A stretch of DNA of 64,000 nucleotides, taken from the NCBI RefSeq assembly GCF_902859895.1, contig NZ_CADIKM010000003.1, forward strand, positions 248,001-312,000, read 5' to 3'. Under the pieces are notes generated by a model. It ran no database searches, was not told where the DNA came from, and worked only from the letters and a program-made list of their open reading frames with translations. Shown one piece after another: positions 9,129 to 19,647 of this stretch; position 1 is the first letter of the stretch; every line of letters starts with the position of its first letter. The translations under genes were made by a program, and so were the position numbers. This DNA is from Pararobbsia alpina. GTDB lineage: Bacteria; Pseudomonadota; Gammaproteobacteria; Burkholderiales; Burkholderiaceae.

Positions 9129-10049
9129 ATGACCACCGTACCTTCCTTGCCCCGCCTGCTGGTCTTCGGCGAAGCGCTGACCGACTTCGTTCGCACCGGC
9201 GAGAACACCTGGCAAAGCGCGGCGGGTGGCTCAGGCTGGAACGTCGCACGCGTTGCGGCGACACTCGGCTTGCCGACGGGCTGGGGCGGCGCAGTCAGCC
9301 ACGATCTGTTCGGCACCGAGATCGTCGAGAAATCGAAGAGGGCGAATCTCGACATGCGTTTCCTGCAGGTCGTCGAAAAGCCGCCCTTCATGGCGATCGT
9401 CCACAACGCCAATCCGCCTGAATACTTTTTCCTCGGTACCGATACGGCCGACCTCGCCTTCGACGAACGCAAGCTTCCCGAGGGTTGGCTCGATGTATGC
9501 GAGATCGCGCATTTCGGCTGTATCAGCCTGGTGCGCCAGCCGCTTGCCGCGCGCCTCGTGACGATCGCCGAGATGCTCAAGACGCATGGCGCGAAAATCA
9601 GTTTCGATCCGAACTATCGCAACTTGATGGGGCCGGATTTCCCTGCGTTCTTCGAGCGGATGGCGACCTTGTCGGACATCGTCAAGCTGTCGGACGAGGA
9701 CATGAGGAAGATCTATCCGAAGGTGAGCGCAGCCGATTCGCTTGCGCATATCCGCCGGCTCGCCCCAAAGGCCCTGATCATCTACACGCGCGGCAGCGAG
9801 GGGCTGACGCTGTACACACCGGACGGTGTGTTCGAACAGCCCGCGTACCGCGTGACGGTGGCCGATACGGTCGGAGCGGGTGACTCGTGCATCGGCGGTT
9901 TTATCACGAGCCTGCTGACGGCCCCTGAAGGCGGGTGGCAGCGCCATCTGCAATTCGCGGCGGCGACGGCGGCCGTGGTCTGTGCGCACACGGGCGCCTA
10001 TGCGCCGACGCAACTCGAAGTCGAGACGCTGATCGGCGCGACGGCCTGA
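9129..10049 (+). CDS. PfkB-family carbohydrate kinase (fructokinase-like)
   Basis: Ribokinase/PfkB-fold sugar kinase, 306 aa from ATG 9129. An upstream in-frame start at 9069 would add 20 residues that do not look like the family N-terminus, which is LLVFGEALTDFV here. The N-terminal GGSGWNVARVAATLG substrate motif and the C-terminal DTVGAGDSCIGGF motif with the catalytic Asp are both present. Closest in style to bacterial fructokinases. It converges on an AGE-family epimerase gene; mannose to fructose isomerisation followed by fructose phosphorylation would make a sensible pair, but that is inference. Confidence 0.88.
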   Translation: MTTVPSLPRLLVFGEALTDFVRTGENTWQSAAGGSGWNVARVAATLGLPTGWGGAVSHDLFGTEIVEKSKRANLDMRFLQVVEKPPFMAIVHNANPPEYFFLGTDTADLAFDERKLPEGWLDVCEIAHFGCISLVRQPLAARLVTIAEMLKTHGAKISFDPNYRNLMGPDFPAFFERMATLSDIVKLSDEDMRKIYPKVSAADSLAHIRRLAPKALIIYTRGSEGLTLYTPDGVFEQPAYRVTVADTVGAGDSCIGGFITSLLTAPEGGWQRHLQFAAATAAVVCAHTGAYAPTQLEVETLIGATA

Positions 10050-10097
10050 GTGCATCGGGGGTTCGAACGGCTTGAGCCGCCTGATGGCACATGGGCT

Positions 10098-10156
10098 GAG
10101 CACATGAGCACATGAGCACATGAGCACATGAGCACATGAGCACATGAGCACATGAG
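10098..10156. repeat. Octamer tandem repeat GAGCACAT, about 7.4 copies
   Basis: Uninterrupted perfect copies of GAGCACAT fill 59 bases between the convergent kinase and epimerase genes. There are no spacers, so it is not a CRISPR. The perfect copies suggest recent slippage. It is outside both coding regions, 48 bases after the kinase stop and 74 bases from the end of the epimerase gene. Confidence 0.95.
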
Positions 10157-10230
10157 CGGGCCGATGCCGCCGGCCCCATCTTCGTGACGGCCCTAACCCG
10201 ATGAGGCGAGCGGCCTAGCCGCCCGAGCGA

Positions 10231-11403
10231 CTACCGGATGACTTTGAGCACTTCGTAGCAGGCGCCCATCGTGTGGTAGTCGACCTTGCCGGCGGGGCTC
10301 TTTTCGTCACTGTACTTGCGGTTCTCGGGCGTCAGGATCCGATACCACGCGCCATACTTGTGATCGACGAAGTGGTTCCACGAGTAGTCCCACAGCTTGT
10401 CGTACCACTGCCAGTATGGCGCGTCACCGGTGCGGTCCGCGAGCAGTGCGGCGGTTGCGAGCGATTCGGCCTGGACCCAGAAGTATTTGTCTTCGTCATA
10501 GAACTTGCCTTCCGTGTCGAAGCCGTAAACCAGCCCCCCATGGCGGGGGTCCCACGACAGTTCGACCGCCCGGTCGAACAGCTCGCGTGCACGCGGCAGA
10601 TGCCAGTCGGCCGGCGCATGGCGATCGAGAATCAGCAGCAGCTTCGCCCATTCGGTCTGATGACCGGGCTGGAAACCCCAGGGGCGAAAGATATTGCTGC
10701 GGTCGCCCTTGTTGTATTCCCAGTCGATCGACCAGTCCTTCCGGTAGTGTTCCCAGACGAGGCCGCCGGATAGCGCGGCCTGACGGTTGACCATATTGTC
10801 GGCCAGCAGCTTCGCGCGTTCGAGATAGCGCGCTTCGCGGGTCGCCTCGTAGGCCGCAAGCATGGCTTCGCACGCGTGCATATTGGCATTCTGGCCGCGG
10901 TAGTCGGAGACTTTCCAGTCAGCCGTGGCTTCATCCGCATAGAGACCATATTGCGGGTCCCAGAAGCGTTGCTCCATCAGGTCCCAGGTTTCGTCGAGAT
11001 AGCCGCGCGCTTCGTCGAAGCCGGCTTCGATCGCCTTCGCATAGGCGAGCACGACGAACGCAAGACCGTAGCAGTGGTTGGTCGCATCGTCGACCTTGCC
11101 GTCCTTGAGCTGCCACGCATAGCCGCCGGTCTGCGCATTGCGATGGACGTTGCGCAGGTAATCGATGCCATGGCGCACGCCGCCGCGATATTCGTCACGG
11201 CCGAATTGTTGCCAGGCCATCGAATAGTTGAAGACGAAGCGCGTGCTCGAGACAAGGTGACGCGTCGAACGATCATAGACGCTGCCGTCGTCGCGATAGA
11301 AATGATAGAAACCGCCGGCCGGATCGAGACAGGCCGGGTGGTAGAACGCCATCGTATGGGCGATGTGATCGAGCAGGAATTCGCGGGTACGGAAGTTGGG
11401 CAT
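10231..11403 (-). CDS. AGE-family epimerase/isomerase (N-acylglucosamine 2-epimerase superfamily)
   Basis: Cytoplasmic (alpha/alpha)6-barrel sugar isomerase, 390 aa. The sequence has the family hallmarks: N-terminal DPAGGFYHFYRDDGS, then NQ/HAxE-like segments such as NANMHACEAMLAAYEAT, the central GFQPGHQTEWAKLLL and the C-terminal KYFWVQAESLATAALL with active-site His and Glu. Members interconvert N-acylglucosamine/N-acylmannosamine, mannose/fructose or cellobiose epimers; the GFQPGHQTEWAKLL type is common in mannose isomerases. Its neighbour on the opposite strand is a fructokinase-like gene, which favours mannose or a related aldose. The exact substrate is not readable. Confidence 0.85.
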   Translation of the reverse strand: MPNFRTREFLLDHIAHTMAFYHPACLDPAGGFYHFYRDDGSVYDRSTRHLVSSTRFVFNYSMAWQQFGRDEYRGGVRHGIDYLRNVHRNAQTGGYAWQLKDGKVDDATNHCYGLAFVVLAYAKAIEAGFDEARGYLDETWDLMEQRFWDPQYGLYADEATADWKVSDYRGQNANMHACEAMLAAYEATREARYLERAKLLADNMVNRQAALSGGLVWEHYRKDWSIDWEYNKGDRSNIFRPWGFQPGHQTEWAKLLLILDRHAPADWHLPRARELFDRAVELSWDPRHGGLVYGFDTEGKFYDEDKYFWVQAESLATAALLADRTGDAPYWQWYDKLWDYSWNHFVDHKYGAWYRILTPENRKYSDEKSPAGKVDYHTMGACYEVLKVIR

Positions 11404-11591
11404 CGTCAGGAGGCGTCTCGATATTAGTATGGGTTCGCCCGGCGCGGGTTGCCATGCACAGGCTAACGAGCGTCGCTCGATGCACTGACATGGACAGGCT
11501 CAGCTGGGTCGGGGCGCGTCAAATTCTAAACCATCGGTGCGAAGCAGAAAAATGAGAACGCTCCAAGGTGCAAGCGTGCCCCATAAAGGTG

Positions 11592-11628
11592 AAAAAAAGC
11601 CGCTACCGGAGTTGCGGTAGCGGCTTTC
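11592..11628 (-). terminator. Rho-independent terminator after the BMP-family gene
   Basis: Arms AAGCCGCTACCG (11597-11608) and CGGTAGCGGCTT (11615-11626) form a perfect 12-bp stem with loop GAGTTG. Read on the minus strand it is followed by a seven-T run, so it terminates the binding-protein gene whose stop is at 11692. Confidence 0.9.
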
Positions 11629-11691
11629 TTGACTATCAGCGCCTGCCCCCTGCGCGAGGGGAGGCTACTTGACCGATCGGCTAGCCGAGGC

Positions 11692-12777
11692 TTACTTCGG
11701 CAGCGAGCCGTCGACGCCTTGAACGAACCAGTTCAGGCGTTGCAGTTCCGGATCGGTGAGGGTCGTGCCCTGCGCGATCTTCACAGCACCCGACTGATCC
11801 TTGATCGGGCCGGCGAACGGATCGAACTTGCCCGTTGCGATTTCGATGCGCTTGGCGGCGAGCGCCTTTTGCGCTTCAGGCGAGACGGCCTCGGTGTTGA
11901 CGTCTTCGAAGTCGAGCGCCTTCTCCTTGAGGCCCCACCAGATCGGCGTGTTCTTCCACTTGCCGGTGAGCACCTGGTCGATCGCCCAGTTGTAGTAGAC
12001 CCCCCATTCGCTGACGCAGGCGCCCAGTTGAGCATGCGGCCCGAACTTCCTCATGTTTGAATCCCAGCCGATCGCATGGACCTTTTTCTCTTCGGCGGTC
12101 TGCATCGTCGCGGTCGAGTCGGTGTTCTGGATCAGTACGTCGGCACCCTGGCCGATCAGCGTTTCAGCGGCCTGCTTTTCCTTGCCCGGATCGAACCAGC
12201 TGTTGATCCAGACGATCTTGGTCGTCACCTTGGGATTGACCGAGCGCGCGCCGAGCGTGAACGCATTGATGTTGCGCACGACTTCGGGCACCGGCACCGA
12301 GGCCACGAAGCCCAGCGTGTTGGTCTTGGTCGTATAACCCGCTACGACGCCCGCGAGATACGCGATCTGATAGGTTCGCACGTCGTAGGTGCCGAAGTTC
12401 GGCGCCTTCTTGTAGCCCGTGGCGTGCAGGAAGACCTGGTCGGGGAAGTCCTGCGCGACCTTGAGTTCAAAGTCCTGGAAGCCGAAGCTCGAGCCGATGA
12501 TGATCTTGTTGCCCTTGGTCGCGAGGTCGCGGAACACGCGCTCGGCGTCGGCCGACTCGGGCACGTTCTCCACGCGCGTGACTTTGATCTTGTCACCGAA
12601 TTTCTTCTCGACCTGCTGCACGCCCTGCTCGTGCGCATAGGTCCAACCCGCGTCGCCGGGGTTGCCCAGATAAACGAAGGCAACACCCACTGGTGCCGCG
12701 CTGGCGGCTGGCGTCACGGCGCCGAACGCGAGTGCGGCCGCAACGGCCCCGATCATTTTATAAAGCTTTTTTGTCAT
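11692..12777 (-). CDS. BMP-family ABC transporter substrate-binding protein
   Basis: Periplasmic binding protein of the basic membrane protein (Bmp/PnrA, Pfam Bmp) family, associated with uptake of nucleosides or purine-related compounds. ATG 12777 begins MTKKLYKMIGAVAAALAFGA, a signal peptide cleaved near ASAAPVG; the longer frame upstream adds 46 non-conserved residues. The family start of the mature protein (VGVAFVYLGNPGDAGWTYAHE) and the central VIIGSSFGFQDFE-like segment are clear. Length 361 is normal. No permease or ATPase gene lies beside it, so its partners are elsewhere in the genome. A strong terminator follows. Confidence 0.92.
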   Translation of the reverse strand: MTKKLYKMIGAVAAALAFGAVTPAASAAPVGVAFVYLGNPGDAGWTYAHEQGVQQVEKKFGDKIKVTRVENVPESADAERVFRDLATKGNKIIIGSSFGFQDFELKVAQDFPDQVFLHATGYKKAPNFGTYDVRTYQIAYLAGVVAGYTTKTNTLGFVASVPVPEVVRNINAFTLGARSVNPKVTTKIVWINSWFDPGKEKQAAETLIGQGADVLIQNTDSTATMQTAEEKKVHAIGWDSNMRKFGPHAQLGACVSEWGVYYNWAIDQVLTGKWKNTPIWWGLKEKALDFEDVNTEAVSPEAQKALAAKRIEIATGKFDPFAGPIKDQSGAVKIAQGTTLTDPELQRLNWFVQGVDGSLPK

Positions 12778-12958
12778 ACCGATCTCCGGTCGTGTGAAGT
12801 CAATCAAGTGGCTGCGACGCGAAAGCCGCCTTACCGTAGTGCCATGCCGCAGTGAACTACGACTTGCAATGCCTTGTCGCAACCGACCGCGAAGGCAAAG
12901 CAAGCCCTGGACCATCCTGCCAAATTCCCGGTATATCGATTCCCGGATGGAAGCGTGT

Positions 12959-13801
12959 TTACAACCATTCGCTGAGGTCGTGCGGACCCGGGCTGTCGGC
13001 GGCCAGGGTACTCAGATACTCGCCTTCGACGTAGCGCACATCGTATTGACGCAGCACGCGGAACTGCGCCTCGTCGCGAATGCGCTTGAAGATCAGCGGT
13101 ACCTTGAGCCGGTTTGCATAGCCGACGAGGGGCTTGACCATCGAGTCGCGGATGGCCGCGCTCGTGTCGATCTTAACGAAATCGAGGCGGCTGTCGGCAG
13201 CGGCGATGATCTGGCCCGCGTTGGAGAGGTTGCCGGCGACTTTGAAGCCATAGCTCTGATAACTCTTGGTCAGATAACCAAGAAAGGTCTTATGTGCGGA
13301 TGCGGCTTCTGGAATCTCGATGACAATGCGGCCGGGATTCAGCCCGAACGAAAGAAGCACGAGCGAGAAATAGCGTCCATGGTCGTAACGCACGCTCTTA
13401 AGCAAGCGCTCGTGGACGTTGAGAAACAGCAGGCCGTTGCGATGCGTGCCGAAGAAGTTGATCGCATGGAGCGTGCGCGCCAGCCGGTCGAGCGAGACAA
13501 TCTGCTGGTCGTCGCGCAGCGTGGCGAACAGGTCGGCCAGTGAGAGAATCTTGCCGGTCGCTTCATCGCGTACACGCAGCTTCGCTTCGAAGCCGACCTC
13601 ATCGCCGAACTCGCCGACCCCTGACATCGCCGGCGCAGCCGAAGCGTAGGAGGCGAGGTCGTAGATCGCGAGATATTCGCTGCTCATGCCGACGCCATGC
13701 GCATGCGCTTCGACGCCGTCGCCGCTCGCCTGCAGGGCGCCCGCGAGTTGTGGATGCGAGGAAGCGAGTTCGAGCAACTCACTGACTGAATGGTTAATCA
13801 T
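12959..13801 (-). CDS. Degenerate EAL-domain protein, probably without phosphodiesterase activity
   Basis: Start taken at ATG 13801 (280 aa); a start nine codons upstream is possible. The fold of an EAL domain can be followed: FEAKLRV in place of the EAL strand, LFLNVHERLL for the catalytic Asn strand, IVIEIPEAAS in place of the EITE strand, GFKVAGNLSNAG where DDFGxG is expected, DFVKIDTSAA and finally VEGEYLS. The DD pair that binds metal is replaced by Gly-Asn, and the EAL signature reads EAK. Such proteins cannot be expected to hydrolyse cyclic-di-GMP and usually act as binding or protein-interaction modules (inference). No GGDEF domain or membrane helix is attached. Confidence 0.75.
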   Translation of the reverse strand: MINHSVSELLELASSHPQLAGALQASGDGVEAHAHGVGMSSEYLAIYDLASYASAAPAMSGVGEFGDEVGFEAKLRVRDEATGKILSLADLFATLRDDQQIVSLDRLARTLHAINFFGTHRNGLLFLNVHERLLKSVRYDHGRYFSLVLLSFGLNPGRIVIEIPEAASAHKTFLGYLTKSYQSYGFKVAGNLSNAGQIIAAADSRLDFVKIDTSAAIRDSMVKPLVGYANRLKVPLIFKRIRDEAQFRVLRQYDVRYVEGEYLSTLAADSPGPHDLSEWL

Positions 13802-14241
13802 GAAATGGCACCGCGGGCGCGAGGGCACCGCCCCACGAAACGTTCATCGTAGCAGCGGCGGGAAAGCGGTCCGTGAATATTTCCGTCTATGCAAAACGCG
13901 TTCGCTTGAATAAGGAAGCGATCGGCCGAAGGCGCAACGTTATCTCCAATCGCGATGCAATAGAAAGCTATCCGCCTCGAAAATACAGATGAACAAGGGT
14001 AAACGAGCACACCGCGCCGGCGGCGGAATCGTACGTCCGCCTGCCTGCCACAGATGGGGCGCACACGTCCGGGACGCGCCACGGGGCCGCCGGCGGTCCA
14101 CCTGCGGGCCGATTCTGCGGCAAAAACAAAAAATCGCTTGTCGCCGGGGCGCGGCCCGCGTCGGCTCCTGCCGGATCCTCTTGAGATTCTCACCCAGAAA
14201 TCGTTGACGAAATGCTGATTACTCAAAATGAGTTCGACGTG
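13802..14241. other. Intergenic region without a convincing gene
   Basis: About 440 bases between the EAL-like gene and a short reading frame. An open frame on the minus strand spans most of it, but its translation is Arg-rich without family resemblance or a good ribosome-binding site. The stretch near 13860-13990 is less GC-rich and may hold the promoter of the EAL-like gene. Confidence 0.4.
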
Positions 14242-14400
14242 TCAGGCATAGAGATAAGTCCGGTTAGTTATTCGGACAACGCTGAGATCATCGAGGCGTC
14301 TGGTGAATTTTGGATCGGGTCGAGCGGAGTAGAGAATCGTCTGCTGCTCTTCGTCGTAGGAAACCTGGACTGAGGCAGTCGCCTGTTTGACATCCGCCAT
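14242..14400 (-). CDS. Small hypothetical protein, 52 aa
   Basis: A short frame starting MADVKQATASVQVSYDEEQ and ending RITNRTYLYA. It is acidic-to-neutral with alternating hydrophobic residues, unlike the Arg-rich shadow frames around it, and its codon usage looks coding. It is divergent from the response-regulator gene that starts 77 bases away, so the two could share a control region. No clear Shine-Dalgarno sequence precedes the ATG, and a longer frame through it runs into the response-regulator gene. Not recognised; function unknown. Confidence 0.4.
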   Translation of the reverse strand: MADVKQATASVQVSYDEEQQTILYSARPDPKFTRRLDDLSVVRITNRTYLYA

Positions 14401-14476
14401 GGGGAAGCGGACCGCGGCCGGCCCACGAGGCTTGGCGCTCGGGGCGAACCGAACCACGATAAAAAGGACGCGAAAG

Positions 14477-15094
14477 ATGAAAAGAGTACTCATAGTCGAT
14501 GACCATCCGATCATTCGCATGACACTCGCCAGCGAACTCGAGCGCAGCGGCGAGTTCGAGCTGGTCGGCCAGGCGCCCGATGGAGAGGAGGCGTTGCGGC
14601 TCGTCACGCATTGCCGGCCCGAACTGATGGTGCTCGACCTGGAATTGCCGAAGCTCGATGGTCTTTCAGTGCTTGAACGTCTGCGCTCACAAGGCAATCG
14701 CCTGCCGATTCTGGTTTTGTCGGCCAAGGACGAACGCGTGATGGGCACGCGTGTGCGGGCCGCGGGCGAGAACGGATTCGTGAGCAAGCTGCGCGACGTG
14801 CGGGAACTGCTCACCTCGATGCGCATTGTGCTGTCGGGCTATCAGTGCTTCTCGCAAAGCATCTACGAGTACCGCCTGACCGACAAGGACCTGCGCCTGC
14901 GTGACCTGTCGCAACGCGAGCTCGAAGTCCTGCGCTACGTATCGCGCGGTTTCAGCAACAAGGATATTGCCGATCGCCTGCTGATCAGCGACAAGACCGT
15001 CAGCACCTACAAGATGCGGCTCATGAAAAAGCTCGAAGCCGGATCGGTCTTCGAGCTGACTGAACTGTCACGCGCGCATCATCTGATCGACTAG
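14477..15094 (+). CDS. LuxR/NarL-family response regulator
   Basis: Two-domain cytoplasmic transcription factor, 205 aa from ATG 14477 with AAGGA upstream. The receiver domain begins MKRVLIVDDHPIIRMTL with the acidic pair at 10-11; the phosphoacceptor is Asp54 in LDLELPKLDG and the conserved Lys is in NGFVSKLRD. The C-terminal LuxR helix-turn-helix is SQRELEVLRYVSRGFSNKDI through ISDKTVSTYKMRLMKKL. It is of the BvgA/RcsB/FimZ type. No sensor kinase lies next to it, so its partner is elsewhere. Possible targets include the small envelope genes just downstream, which is only inference. Confidence 0.93.
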   Translation: MKRVLIVDDHPIIRMTLASELERSGEFELVGQAPDGEEALRLVTHCRPELMVLDLELPKLDGLSVLERLRSQGNRLPILVLSAKDERVMGTRVRAAGENGFVSKLRDVRELLTSMRIVLSGYQCFSQSIYEYRLTDKDLRLRDLSQRELEVLRYVSRGFSNKDIADRLLISDKTVSTYKMRLMKKLEAGSVFELTELSRAHHLID

Positions 15095-15174
15095 CGGCCG
15101 GCAATCCGGCGGGCGGTTTTGGCCGCGCCGCCGTCGCAGGCGCCTGGAGGGCGAGGCTTCAGGCGCCTCGGCGT

Positions 15175-15438
15175 TCAACGATGATAGTTGTCGTACCTGC
15201 CGTGACCGTGGCCATGATACCCGTGGCGGGGCGGCGGGGGACGGTGCCAGTGATCGCCGCCGTAGTAGACGATTGGCGGTTGCGAATAGACCGGCTGGGG
15301 TGCATAGATCACCGGCGGCGGAGCGGCGACATAGCCCGGCACGCCAATTCCGATGCTCAGGTCGACGCGTGCCGATGCGGCAAAGCTGGCGCTGGCGGCA
15401 GCGATGCCGACCAGGCTCAGCAAGATCAGCTTTTTCAT
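15175..15438 (-). CDS. Small secreted Pro/Tyr/His-rich protein (PXPV-repeat type)
   Basis: 87-aa precursor with a Sec signal peptide (MKKLILLSLVGIAAASASFA) and a mature part rich in Pro, Tyr, Gly and His, with PPPVIYAPQPVYSQPP and a His/Gly-rich end (HGYHGHGHGRYDNYHR). Such small PXPV-type proteins are common in Burkholderiales periplasms; the function is unknown. The His-rich end may bind metal ions. It lies downstream of and in the same direction as the LTXXQ-type gene, with 67 bases between them. Confidence 0.8.
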   Translation of the reverse strand: MKKLILLSLVGIAAASASFAASARVDLSIGIGVPGYVAAPPPVIYAPQPVYSQPPIVYYGGDHWHRPPPPRHGYHGHGHGRYDNYHR

Positions 15439-15505
15439 GGTGTTCTCCTATACGGGTGGCTGGACGCCATGGACGAGTGTCCCCGGCGGTCCTGGGATTG
15501 CCCTC

Positions 15506-16027
15506 TTAATTGCCCTTATAGGTGTCCGATGCCGGATCGGCCGGCGCTGCGTGCTTGCTCTTGCCCTTGCCCATCGAGTGCGGTTTGCCGGCACCGTTGC
15601 GGAAGGCGACGTCGGCGGCCTTCTTTTGTGTATCCGACAGGGCCGCGTAAAGCGGTTCGAATGCGCTTTCGAGATTCTTCACGCTGTCGGCGTGGGCCTG
15701 TGCAAGGTCTCCATAGGATTTGAGGTCGTCGACGGCAGTGAAGGAGTCGACCTTCGACATGCGTGCCTCATACAGGCCGCGCATCGTCTGGGCATTCGAG
15801 CGCATCGTGTCGGCAACCTTTCCCCACAGGGGTTCCTGCTGCGGCGTGATCTGGAGTTGCGTATGCAGGTCCTTGATTCGTTCCTCGAGACGCTTGTCGG
15901 CCTTCTGTGCCTTGGCGGACATGGCCGCGCTTGACGGCGCGGGTGCGCTCGCGGCGGCTTGTGCCCATGCGCCCGAAGCGAATGCCAGCGACGTGGCGGT
16001 AGCGAGGGTGGCGAGTACCAGTTTCAT
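15506..16027 (-). CDS. Periplasmic LTXXQ-motif protein (Spy/CpxP-like)
   Basis: Start at ATG 16027 gives 173 aa with a signal peptide (MKLVLATLATATSLAFASG, cleavage near AWA-QAA). The mature part is helical, with an LQITPQQEPLW segment matching the LTxxQ motif and a second related turn LSDTQKKAADVAF. The C-terminus is Lys/Ser-rich and disordered. Spy and CpxP are ATP-independent periplasmic chaperones and stress sensors; this protein probably has a similar envelope role. It is followed by the small PXPV gene. The longer upstream frame adds residues before the obvious signal peptide. Confidence 0.85.
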   Translation of the reverse strand: MKLVLATLATATSLAFASGAWAQAAASAPAPSSAAMSAKAQKADKRLEERIKDLHTQLQITPQQEPLWGKVADTMRSNAQTMRGLYEARMSKVDSFTAVDDLKSYGDLAQAHADSVKNLESAFEPLYAALSDTQKKAADVAFRNGAGKPHSMGKGKSKHAAPADPASDTYKGN

Positions 16028-16406
16028 CGATTCTCCTTCTGTGGTGTGCTTCAATGTGTCGCCTGCGCACGGCCCAACCGCGGCCGACACGCAACACGCG
16101 AACGGAAAGACCGCGTCAATATGGCGTTCTTGCCAAGTGCGGACATTCTGCTCAGACCATTCGCGACGAACCGCCGGGGAGCCGAACGCGACGATGCTCC
16201 TTGTGCCGATTGACGCGCGAGCCGGGTCCGGCGTTGACCAGCGTTACAAGTGTTGCAGGATCGATTGACGCTTTGACGAAAAAATCCTTACGTGCCCAAG
16301 CAATTGCGGGTCCCGGTGTTTGAACGGTCGCGACTGCGACGGAATTCGAGTGTCGAGATAGGATAGATACTTCGTCCCCGATGTCCCTCTTCGCAGGAGC
16401 CCCTCG
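16028..16406. other. Divergent intergenic region between the LTXXQ gene and glgP
   Basis: About 380 bases that must carry both divergent promoters. The segment 16200-16330 is less GC-rich. AGGAG at 16395-16399 is the glgP ribosome-binding site. No gene, hairpin or repeat was recognised. Confidence 0.4.
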
Positions 16407-18896
<2,490 letters not shown>

Positions 18897-18909
18897 GGCG
18901 GTCAAAAGA

Positions 18910-19287
18910 TCAGCGGGCGTACGTGACCAGCACGGTGCGCGCGGCATTCTGTGCGACGGGGTCGGAATCGAGCCAGTTGGCGATGGCTTCCGCGGCGGGC
19001 AGCGCACCGTCGGTCGAGACGCCGGCCGGTTCGGTCGCGAACGACATGCCCTTGACGCTATTGTCGAGCATGATCGCGCTGAAGATTCCGAGAAAGGCGA
19101 CCACCAGCGTTGCGGTGACGCCGAGCATCAACCGGGACGGGAACGTTCCGCCGTGCGAGTCGGCAACGTGGGGTTGCGGCTCGGGCCGGCGCACGTGCGC
19201 CGACTGGCTGGCAGATTCGTTTCTGGACTTGGCACCGGTCGAAGGACCGGCTTCACGCGGAAGCGGGCAGTATGTGCAGGCACTCAT
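18910..19287 (-). CDS. Hypothetical single-pass membrane protein with N-terminal CxxC
   Basis: 125 aa, not assigned to a family. It begins MSACTYCPLPREAG, with a Cys pair spaced as CxxC, followed by a polar Pro/Ser-rich stretch, one membrane helix (LMLGVTATLVVAFLGIFSAI) and a C-terminal part of about 55 residues ending NAARTVLVTYAR. With no signal peptide the N-terminus is probably cytoplasmic. The CxxC pair could be a small metal or redox site. It converges on glgP with 13 bases between the stops, with no terminator seen. Confidence 0.65.
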   Translation of the reverse strand: MSACTYCPLPREAGPSTGAKSRNESASQSAHVRRPEPQPHVADSHGGTFPSRLMLGVTATLVVAFLGIFSAIMLDNSVKGMSFATEPAGVSTDGALPAAEAIANWLDSDPVAQNAARTVLVTYAR

Positions 19288-19647
19288 GGCGACACCCTAT
19301 TGCTATTGATTATGATCTGTGGACCGCATTGTCTCGCGCGGACGGGTTCGGATAAATGGGCAAATCCGGTAATCACTATTCAGAAATTCGCAACAGCGGC
19401 GGGCACGATTGATCTCGCGTCACGCGCCGATACCGCTCCGAAGCAAGCGGGCCGGACTTGTGCGCTTGTGCGCGAGGTAGGGGCCGCGCGATGAATACGG
19501 GTCGCCAAAGGGTCGCTTGGCCGGGTGCGCGCATCGCCGCAGACGGCGATTCCGGCTCTCGGCGGCCTGGAGCGTGCTCGAATTCGGCAAGCGCGAACGC
19601 GCGGCGGCGTTCATCGTGGGGCATTTCCTCTTTGCCCTGGATCCCCC
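19288..19647. other. Intergenic region with uncertain 5' extension of the nuclease gene
   Basis: About 360 bases between a minus-strand gene and the S1/P1 nuclease. The nuclease frame is open back to a GTG at 19525, so part of this stretch may be translated. The first 130 bases are less GC-rich and suitable for divergent promoters. Nothing else was recognised. Confidence 0.35.

Noticed and set aside
10098-10156. CRISPR array
   Set aside because: The octamers are directly tandem with no spacers, and no cas genes are in the window.
13798-14226. 142-codon minus-strand protein upstream of the EAL-like gene
   Set aside because: Arg-rich, no signal or domain, no ribosome-binding site; treated as intergenic.
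15138-15168. Terminator after the response regulator
   Set aside because: A 9-bp stem (AGGCGCCTG/CAGGCGCCT) exists but has no T-run on either side, so intrinsic termination is not supported.
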